Shown here piece after piece: positions 11,457 through 19,170 of a DNA stretch of 64,000 bases; position 1 is the first letter of the stretch, and the number at the start of each line of letters is the position of its first letter. The position numbers and the translations under genes are program-made. Origin of the DNA: Amblyomma americanum (taxonomy: Eukaryota > Arthropoda > Arachnida > Ixodida > Ixodidae); contig NC_135506.1 in assembly GCF_052857255.1 (NCBI RefSeq), positions 75,845,056 through 75,909,055 of the forward strand, given 5' to 3'. The notes beneath the pieces are model-generated. The model made no database searches. It was given only the letters and a program-made list of their open reading frames with translations, and was not told the origin of the DNA.

Positions 11457-12334
11457 AGTGACATTCCTACATTTATAAATTACTCCATTTTTTCACTCTG
11501 CCACTCTTTTGGCATGGTGATAATGAGTGCATTATGGAAGCAGGGATAGAACTTTTCGTGTAGAAAAAATCAGCCTACTGAAGCTATTTGGAGAGTGTCA
11601 CTGTATAACATATCTTTGTGTAACACTTGAGGGTGACTGCAGGCTCCTACCATGTTTCGTTGTCATGCCAGGCTTACTGCAAGTTTGGCATCTCAATGAA
11701 GCACATAAAAATTTATATTGTCAAAAGTACTGATGATATATGAGGGAAAATTTGTATTTATTCATTTAGTGCACTTTCCAAAAAGCATGCCAGATTTCAC
11801 TGCTCTTGGTCGAAAAGTAAAAACTTAAGTCCCGAAACCTGCCTCCCCTCTTACATCAGAGTTGTTTGCTTCTGCTTCTGAATGTTTCAGTGCAGATCGT
11901 AAATGTTCATGGCACAATCTGTGTAATCATTTCAAAAGCACTACAAGTTTGAGACACTCACAATGAGGCAGACATGGGTTAGACTTCTAACTCATTTATT
12001 CAGTAAAACCCACACGTAAAACCGCATGTAGGTTTTTTCGAGCGTTCATCCTGATGATGGTAGCACCAGATTTTGTTCTGGTATTTTTTTTATAATACTG
12101 TGTGCTAACATGAAAGAAGGTTCAAGAGTTGCTGGTACCGTTGTGTTCTTTGTATCGTTGCCAATGGCTGTGGCTAAACCGTGGGCATAGCGTTGGGAAT
12201 CGGCCTCGCTTGAAGAGGGAGGGAGTGGTCGTGAAGTTGGTAATGGTACACGTAATGGTACAGGCGTTGCTGATAATTGCCACTATATTGGGAATGTTAC
12301 ATTCCGGAATTTAACATTCATGCTTGTACTGCAG
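11457..12334. other. Intron sequence without recognised features
   Basis: AT-rich helicase intron DNA up to the acceptor CTTGTACTGCAG at 12334. Nothing else could be identified. Confidence 0.5.
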
Positions 12335-12542
12335 GCAGAACGTTGTTCACATGGAGCGCTATCGAGTGGTCGTGGTCTATGGCGAGACCGGCTCGGGAAA
12401 GATGATGCAAGGGCCCCAGTTCATCATTGAGGAGTTCATCTGCAGAGGTGAGGGCTCTGCCTGCAACGTAGTCATCACCCAGCCGCGGAGGACGGCAGCC
12501 ATCAGCATAGCAAAGCAGGTGGCACAGGAGCGAGGCGAAGAG
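12335..12542 (+). pseudogene. Helicase exon 2: motif I and Ia
   Basis: Bounded by acceptor TGCTTGTACTGCAG and a weak donor GAG|GTTGGT. It encodes 'MERYRVVVVYGETGSGKMM', 'QGPQFIIEEFICRGEGSACN' and 'VVITQPRRTAAISIAKQVAQ'. Motif Ia (TQPRR) is intact. In motif I the Lys is present but the Thr that helps coordinate Mg-ATP is Met. ATGATG stands where ACGACG (Thr-Thr) would be expected, two CpG-to-TpG changes. 'KQV' where family members have 'KRV' fits another CpG transition. Confidence 0.75.
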
Positions 12543-12582
12543 GTTGGTGGTTTTTCGTTTACTGGCATCGTACAATGCTGTC

Positions 12583-12669
12583 ATAGTGCAAGACAAAGAC
12601 GACAGACTGGAAGACTGGATGAGTGCTCGTCCAGTCTTCTAGTGCATCGTCTTTGTTGTCTTGCGCTAT
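12583..12669. repeat. 87-bp foldback hairpin
   Basis: The left arm 'TAGTGCAAGACAAAGACGAC' pairs with the right arm 'TCGTCTTTGTTGTCTTGCGC' plus TA. Inside, 'AGACTGGA' pairs with 'TCCAGTCT' around a short loop. It begins about 40 bases after the exon 2 donor. Small stem-loop of MITE type, non-coding. Confidence 0.7.
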
Positions 12670-12689
12670 TATGTATATGCATAAGCAAC

Positions 12690-14184
12690 TAGCCTAACAC
12701 TCCATTATTTTAAGGTACTCTGCTGATAGGTGCCGACACAGAAATTTTCAAAAGCGAGTTTGACGGAATCTAAGCGAGCTTTTGAGGCAAACTTTAGTTC
12801 TGTTCATTTTTGGGGTGCTATCAGGGCTGCACTGGAAAAGGGCCTGAGGTGTGGCCCTGCAGAAGTGACATCAACTTGCTGGCCTCGGCTGTGGAATTTT
12901 GGGGCCTTAACCAGGGGTCCTCAAACTGGGTTTCAGGGAACCGATTTGTTCTTTGCTTTTTGTGTTGCCGAAGAACCTAAGTCCTTGCATGTTTCAATCC
13001 ACCACCCCTCTTTTTTAGCTTGTGCTTAGCTTATGATGGCCTTGATTGCTTATGTACTGTAAAACCCAACAAACTCAAACCCTTTTATTTAGCTGCTTTG
13101 TCTTGCATCTTTTCATGCTGCAATTCATTATCCTGGTAAGTGTGTCCACATATGTGGATGCAATCTGAACACTGTCAAATCTTGCCTATGCAGTATAAGC
13201 TCATTACTGCATTTACATGATTGTATGTCAATTCGAATATAAGTCGACCCCTCCCCCATGTCACATCATGAAAAAAAATGTGTGCCGATGGCCACATTCC
13301 AGAACACAAATGTATTTGTCACTGGACTACTCGTTCACACTTGCGCCATCGTCCTCACTAGTGCTGCCATTGTCATTGCTGCTGCGGTCCCACACCACGT
13401 CGTTCTACCATCGTCGTCCCGTGTGAAAACCCGCGCTTCACAAACAACTGCGCAACAACATCACAGGGAACAGCTGAAAATTTTGACTCGCTGCAGCCAC
13501 ACCTGCATCACCCTTCCCAAAACTTGTGGCCTGACATGCAGTTCGTTTCTTCGGCGCAAAGAATGACAGCCATCTTGAACATGGCCATGGACAAGTGCTG
13601 GACGCTTCCTGGATGTGCACCACTAACGACTATTGACGAAGAGCAACAGTAAAAACTAGTAAAACGTGACTGCCAGTCAAGTCAAATGCATCAAACACAG
13701 CCAGCCCTACCGACCCATGGTGTCACCAACTCCTCTGTCTCTTCCACTCTTCACCCCACTCGTAACAGCGTCGTGCGAGCCGCGGCAGAGCTAGTAGTGG
13801 CGACTGCGATTGTGAGATGGTTCTCCATGTTTATGAATTCGAGTAACGGGGGTTTACTTCAACATTTCGTAGGTGATTTCACCTAAATTTATTTCTTATC
13901 TTCATTTTCTTTTCGCATTGCACTTTCGAGTCTGTGCGAAAACGTCAAGTAGTGAAAAACTGCCAGTGTAACGAAAAATTGCAGACTTTTCTCAATTTCA
14001 TTGTATAACACGTACTGGCACCGCTTAAAATCTTTTGGCGGGGCTAAATTATGCAATAACATTTCATATAAGCTGAAAAGAACATCCAATTTTGTGTCCT
14101 CACTAAAAGGATATGCGAACATTTTGTTCCATTTCTACAAATTTGTGTGTGTCGCTAAAAAAAATTTTTTTAGTAGTGGATCAG
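12690..14184. other. Intron sequence with a possible pogo remnant
   Basis: The string 'ATTCGAATATAAGTCGACCC' at about 13231 is reminiscent of pogo-type termini, but no partner end or transposase was found. The rest shows no coding signal. Confidence 0.35.
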
Positions 14185-14192
14185 ATTTTTAG
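14185..14192. repeat. hAT target-site duplication, left
   Basis: ATTTTTAG, identical to 16491-16498 on the other side of the element. Confidence 0.85.
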
Positions 14193-16490
14193 TTGGCTTG
14201 TGCAAATAGTGCTTTTTTCGTTCGAAGTAAATTCGAAGCAAATATTAACTATTCTCTAATAATTTCGAAGCGAATACGAAAAAAAGGCCGAGGGCTAAGG
14301 TCTGGGATTTATTCAAGGAAAGTAAACAACTTGATTATTTACGAAAGTCTACAAATTTTCGTGCAAAAACACTGGCTGTTCCGCATGCTGGTGTTTGAGG
14401 TGCTCCCTTCTGCAGCTTACAATGGCTCCTGCAGTCAAAAAAAGTGTTTCACTTCTTGTCTGGGTCGCTGGTATCGGAAGGTACCTACGGGCAGCTGCAA
14501 CCAGGGTTGGGTAAAGTTGGCTGCCCTTGCTTTTCCACCACACAAGGGGGTCTTGGAACCGGGAAAGAAGGAGGCCTTCAAATACCCAGCAACCTCATCC
14601 GAGATTGTACGGCTTGACTGATGATGTGCACGTAAGCTGAAGTGTGTAAAAGCACTCCACATAGATTACCGTGATTGGTCTGCAGAGCAGGTGCTGTACC
14701 ATGTTGATCAACTGGCACAGTCTCTTCTGCTGCCGTTGTGAGTAGAGTGAACGCCCATTACTTTGCGGGTCATTCAGCATAACAGACATCTTTGTATCTA
14801 GGATTGACCAACATTGACGATGCATGAAGGCATGACATCTTGATATCAGGTAACCTCGTCTTGATGCTACGCAAAGGCTTGAGGCAAGCAATGCTGCCTC
14901 ACCACCTTCGGAAACATGTTCAGCTAGAACCACCTTGGTACACTGCAACATGGGAATGACTTGTGACAGCGTGTGATATCTGACCCCTGACAGTTCAGTT
15001 GTGGCATGGTCAAGTGGCTTCAAGATGTGCACTGCTGCATTCATTAGCTTCCACTCACTTGCGTTCAAGTTTGGAACTGCATCAGATTCTGAAAGTTCTA
15101 CAGTGATGACTGTACAGAGATTCACGAGTCTGGCCATCATGGCATGCTCACTGTTCCATCGTGTCGGGACGTCTTGTATAACCTCGAGAGGGTCCAGCTG
15201 CATGTTTCTCTGAATTTCCTGAAGCCGTCCTCGGACCTTGGGACTTCGTTTGTATCTAGCCACAATTACTCTGGCCTTAGCACAGAACTGCAAAAACCCC
15301 GACACTTCTCTTTTGGCATCACTGACACACATCTGAAGGGTGTGTCCGAAACACTGCACACCACTCCAGGATGGCCGCGCTACTGCAGAAGTAAAGTTCC
15401 TTTCATTATCTGTAACGACGAAGATTGGCACAATATCGTGGGCCGGAAGTTCCGACTCCTCGATGACACCTGTGCTAAATAGCTCCAGGTTTTCTGCAGT
15501 GTGAGAGTTCGTCATCTCTATGCAAGCCAATGCATGCACGTGTTGCATGAAGTCCCTGTCCATGACGTGACAAGTTACACAAACATAGCTGTCATTTGCC
15601 CACGATGTCCAGCCATCAGCTGTGATTGAAAGTGTCTCCACTCCGCTTACAAAAATGTCCCCGAGCTTCTTTTTCACCTTCTCTTTGCTTGATGCGTAGA
15701 AGTCCGGATTAATCGCTCTCGAGAACATTGTCTGAGATGGCACGCCATAATCCGGCATTGCGAACTTCATCATGTCGAGGAAACCCAGTTCTTCGACAAT
15801 GTTGTAGGGGTGCATACCATGAGCTACGAAGCGAGCGATCATTTTCGTCATCTGTTGGGCTTTTGGGGCCAACGCCTTCATTTTCGGCTTGAAACAGCTG
15901 GCTGTGGATGGTTGTTGACCACTTGCCTTGCTTGCCCCCTTGAGCTTGGAAGGCCTTCGTGTGCATCCCACTTCTCTTGGTAGTCCTTGTGCAAGTCCGG
16001 GTTCCTCTTTAAATGCGTTGCTAGGGTTGTTGTCATACTTGTCGTGGTCTTCAGGACTGCCTTGCATTTAAAACATAGAGCTTCGGTTCCCGGTGGAATC
16101 TTTACAAAAAGGTCCAAATCGGATTGCTGGCCGCATGCAAGTCCAACATGGTGCTTTCTGAAGTGGTCCAATGCCGCCGCGGCAGAGACAGAGTCGCCCA
16201 CTAAATGTAATCGACCACACCACCACATGCCGCCACACTGACAAGATGCGTTTTTGGTATGCCTTTCTTCTGAGCTTTGCTGGCTTGGTTTGGATTGGAT
16301 TGGATTGGGAAAAGTATTACTGTATTAAAAACCGAAACTTCCGAAAATGCCTTCTCCCTGCCGCATGCGGCTATTTGTTTGAGACGAATAGTTCGAAATT
16401 TCTGAATAACAAAAGTCGAATCGAAGCGAATATCGAATATCGCATTATTCGTTAAACTATCCGAAAATATTGAATATTCGCACAAGCCTA
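14193..16490 (-). mobile_element. Full-length hAT transposon, 2,298 bp
   Basis: The left end TTGGCTTGTGCAAATA and the right end (read inward) TAGGCTTGTGCGAATA are terminal inverted repeats. Beyond them lie AT-rich subterminal copies of 'TTCGAAGCGAATA'. The flanks are a perfect 8-bp direct duplication ATTTTTAG, the size expected for hAT. The transposase is on the minus strand (14349-16228). It lies inside the helicase intron, in antisense orientation to the helicase. Confidence 0.9.
14349..16228 (-). pseudogene. hAT transposase (ZBED-like), frameshifted
   Basis: Cut-and-paste transposase with the full hAT order. A BED zinc finger lies at about 16130-15990 ('EALCFKCKAVLK' then 'TTLATHLKRNPDLH'). 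The long open piece 14595-16067 holds 'SITADGWTSWAND' (first catalytic Asp), 'FVVTDNERNF' (second Asp), the 'CFGHTLQMCV' C/H motif and 'DVPTRWNSEHAM'. The C-terminal dimerisation region 'YPTLVAAARRYLPIPATQT' to 'PVFLHENL' is at about 14520-14349. Frame changes near 15,970-16,060, in the 14,660-14,760 zone, and near 14,545 break the protein, so it is inactive as read, though age appears modest because the ends and target duplication are intact. Confidence 0.85.
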
Positions 16491-16498
16491 ATTTTTAG
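16491..16498. repeat. hAT target-site duplication, right
   Basis: ATTTTTAG, identical to 14185-14192. Confidence 0.85.
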
Positions 16499-16523
16499 TA
16501 ATGAAACAGAATTTTTGTGACAT

Positions 16524-16620
16524 CAGGCACATTAAGGAACCTCAGGTGGTCTAAGTTAATTCGGAGCCTTCCACTTCGGTATCCCTCACAGCTTAGGTGT
16601 CATCATGACATTAAACCCCA
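16524..16620 (+). repeat. Ruka-type SINE, 3' fragment
   Basis: Only the tail survives: 'AAGGAACCTCAGGTGGTC', 'CGGTATCCCTCACAGC' and 'CATTAAACCCCA'. Strongly diverged. Confidence 0.6.
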
Positions 16621-16847
16621 CATCTTATCATTTTTTTGCTTATCCAAATGTTTAGTAAAAGTGTGAAAGTTATGCACTGGATCTGTCACCAGCCGTGACA
16701 GCCCGGCTTTGGATCAAGATAATTATTCAACATTTTGTGTGCAGTTTATGTCAAATAAAATTTTTATTTATTGAAGCTGTTTGTGAAATCGGCAATGGCG
16801 ACTTTGTCTCCTGACTTCATGGTGTCACATATCCTTCAAGTGCTCCT

Positions 16848-17081
16848 CTGCGGTAGCTCAGTGGTTATGGCGCTCGGCTGTTGACCTGAAACGTGCGGGT
16901 GTGAAGGCAGCCGCGGTGGCCGCATTTCGATGGAGGCAAAATTCTAGAGGCCCGTGTACTGTGCTATATCAGTGCGCGTTAAAGAATCCCAGGTGGCCGA
17001 AATTGTATTCCAGAGCCCTCAACCATGGCGTCCCTCATAGCCTGAGTCACTTTGGGACGTTAAACCCAGTAAAGCCATCCC
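16848..17081 (+). repeat. Ruka-type SINE, nearly full length
   Basis: Has the tRNA-like head with box A ('GGTAGCTCAGTGGTTATGGC'), a degraded box B, and the full body to 'TTTGGGACGTTAAACCC'. It ends about 30 bases upstream of helicase exon 3, close to where its branch point should lie. Confidence 0.8.
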
Positions 17082-17112
17082 CTACAAGTACAGTGCGTTT
17101 ATTGCCTTGCAG

Positions 17113-17340
17113 CTGGGCGAGACGGTGGGCTTCCAAGTGTGGATTTCCAAACAGCTGTTGTTGAGCCATGGGGGCTTGCTCTTCTGCACTGTGGGCATCC
17201 TCCTGGAGCTCCTCAAGGGCAGTCCAAAGCTGCGTGGCATCTCGCACGTCATTGTGGATGAGGTGCATGAAAGGGACGTCTGCACCGACTTCCTGCTGGT
17301 GCTCCTCCAGGGTGTGCTGAAACTGAACCGCAACCTTAGG
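17113..17340 (+). pseudogene. Helicase exon 3: motif II
   Basis: Acceptor ATTGCCTTGCAG and donor AGG|GTGGGT. The frame gives 'LGETVGFQVW', 'GGLLFCTVGILLELLKGSPK' and 'GISHVIVDEVHERD', ending 'LKLNRNLR'. Motif II is DEVH, within the DEAH variant range. 'QVW' where relatives have 'QVR' is again consistent with CGG to TGG. No internal stop. Confidence 0.8.
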
Positions 17341-17659
17341 GTGGGTGTCTCTTCACTCGTTTATTCCCTACAGCCTGAGTACTGTCAAGCCCTTGTGTGT
17401 GGGGTCCGATCTCCACAGATGTGGATGCACTTAAGTGGGCCTCTTCAGTTATCCACCTCTGGCTGCCCACAGGCTGCCTGCAGGCTGTCAGAGTGCGCAG
17501 CCAGGCGCTTGATTTTCTTGGGCTGCTCCGTGCACTTCTGATGGCTGCCCAGAACGCGTTTGTTTTATTGCGAAGCAATACTACTTCAGGTCGCACTTCA
17601 GCCCGTTCCGTGGCGAGGCGTTGGTAGGCACCATTGACCTTTAGCGTGACCTCGCTGCG

Positions 17660-17826
17660 TGACGTCATACCACGTGACCTAGAGTGATGTCACACCAGCT
17701 GTGTAAAAACGGGGCCCCATCTCGCGCCGTCGCGAGGCGAGGCGGTAGCCACCAACGGCGGCCTAACTCCCGCTCCTCTCACCAGGGGCGCTACGGTCAG
17801 AGTGACGTCACACCAGCTGTATAAAA
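17660..17826 (+). promoter_or_regulatory. Duplicated CRE/TATA promoter
   Basis: Two direct copies of a promoter unit: AGAGTGATGTCACACCAGCT followed by GTGTAAAA (17681-17707), and AGAGTGACGTCACACCAGCT followed by GTATAAAA (17799-17826). A third TGACGTCA stands at 17660-17667. The second unit keeps both a perfect CRE (17803-17810) and a TATA box (17820-17826). The first has lost both by single changes. The TATA box lies 53 bases before the ATG of the first ORF. Confidence 0.6.
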
Positions 17827-17872
17827 CAGCTCCGCTCCTCTCGCCAAGGCAGTCATACAGCCAGATGTTACG

Positions 17873-18473
17873 ATGGTGCCTACGAACAAGGCAGCTCGGC
17901 AGAATGCAAAAAGGAAGCATCAGCAAGCTACGGAGACAGAAGAAGAACGAGAACGACTTACTAAGCGGCGTGCCCGGTATGCAGCTCGGCGACAACGTGC
18001 AACCTCCTCTGTGGAAACAGCAGAAGCAAAGGAAAAAAATATGAGTTTGCCCGACAGTGAGTCTCCTTCTACTAGTTCAGAACGCTGGAACGCGACTAAA
18101 CGGCAGAGGCGTGTCCAAGAAACCCCGGAACAGCGGCAGCAGCGGCTCGAGAAGGAACGTGCATTTCGAGAGAAGGAAAATGAAAAGCGAAGAAAACAGT
18201 GTGCAGAAGAAACACCCCAGCAGAGACAAGAGCATTCGAAGAAAAGACGAGAAATCTCTCACCAAGGCTGGCCCGACTCAACCCGAAGGACACATTGCAG
18301 TAGAATGACATGAAGAACATGCGAGAAGAGTAAAGGAGTTTGAGACGGCAATGCGTGATTTCAACAGACGCTTTACTAACAACCCGTTCGGCTATGCGTG
18401 TACAGTGTGTGACCGGTTGTGGCATAGGGACAAACTTGCGCCGATCCGTCAAAGACGCCGCCAAACCCCATAA
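17873..18473 (+). pseudogene. Arg/Glu-rich Helitron-type N-terminal ORF, frameshifted
   Basis: From ATG 17873 the open frame runs to 18313. It is dominated by charged repeats of the 'ETPEQRQQRLEKERAFREKE' / 'AEETPQQRQEHSKKRRE' type, about 25-30 residues per unit, resembling the Arg-rich leader repeats of animal Helitron proteins. After a shift near 18260 and a TGA at 18306 another frame carries 'EFETAMRDFNRRF', 'NPFGYACTVCDRLWHRDKL' and then TAA, the PxYxCxVCxRLW motif common at the start of Helitron-like ORFs. The Rep and helicase domains are absent. Likely a 5' remnant; nucleic acid binding is inferred from family only. Confidence 0.5.
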
Positions 18474-18490
18474 AGCAGTCTACTCGAACC

Positions 18491-19036
18491 ATGTTCAACA
18501 AAAACAATAAAAACGTGTTTTGCTACCTGGATGAGGTCTCTATAGGCGACGCGTACGAGCGCGTACCGCGCTACAAGAATGACATTGTAAGATGCAAGAT
18601 GGGTCTACCGCCGGACCCCGGGGCAACCAGCGACACGCCGGACACGCAGATGCACAAGTGGGGCAAACTTAAGATGACCGACGAACGATGGGGGTGTTAT
18701 GCAGACAACTTGGCCATCTACAACGTGGCCGAAACATACAAGCTACCGCTAATGCATCGTGAAGACGACGAGGAGACGTACAACAAACTGTATTGCATTT
18801 TAGATGCTAACAATAACCCCAACATTTATTACGGCGTAACGCTACCGTACTTTAACGAACGCTACTGCAAGCACCGAGTGGGCATATCTTATGATGCGGA
18901 GAAAATGGAGTGGTACCGCACTGTCGGCCAATCGATACTGGAAGATTTTGTAATGGGCACGCAAATCGATACTGGAAGATTTTGTAATGGGCACGCTGGT
19001 GAGGGAAATGTTTGTCGGCATACACGGATTTGACGG
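18491..19036 (+). pseudogene. Unrecognised protein ORF, broken by a 34-bp duplication
   Basis: ATG at 18491 in a fair context gives about 155 residues of compositionally normal, acidic and aromatic-rich protein: 'VFCYLDEVSIGDAYERVPRY', 'WGCYADNLAIYNVAETYKLP', 'DANNNPNIYYGVTLPYFNE', 'KMEWYRTVGQSILEDFVMG'. I do not recognise a family. Codon choice (many C/G third positions) differs from the surrounding AT-rich DNA. The duplicated block at 18929-18995 shifts the frame, so the ORF reads off into a different tail; the pre-duplication frame stops at the TGA near 19034. It follows the Arg-rich ORF by only about 20 bases and could share its promoter. No signal peptide or membrane segment is evident. 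Confidence 0.5.
18929..18995 (+). repeat. Tandem duplication, 33/34 bp
   Basis: A unit beginning CAATCGATACTGG and ending TGGGCACG (18929-18961) is repeated at 18962-18995 with one extra A. Because 34 is not a multiple of three, it disrupts the reading frame. Confidence 0.9.
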
Positions 19037-19170
19037 ATGACTTCCTCTTAGATGATTCACTGTAAGCCGTAACACTAGCATAACCCAAGACTACCACGAG
19101 CCATACTACCAGCTGATCCGAGAATAACACACTATTGCTTCGCAATCACCAGGCTTAACCAAGCTAAGCC

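Larger units (their letters stand above)
17563..19150 (+). mobile_element. Helitron-like composite element with inverted ends
   Basis: ATTGCGAAGCAAT (17567-17579) at the left is repeated inverted as ATTGCTTCGCAAT (19134-19146) at the right. A small hairpin GGCTTA..TAAGCC (19152-19170) lies just beyond the right copy, as Helitron 3' ends often have. Inside are a duplicated CRE/TATA promoter, an Arg/Glu-rich ORF with a Helitron-type N-terminal Cys motif, and an unrelated ORF. No Rep or helicase domain is present, so it would be non-autonomous. Classification is tentative and the exact borders are not fixed. Confidence 0.5.
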
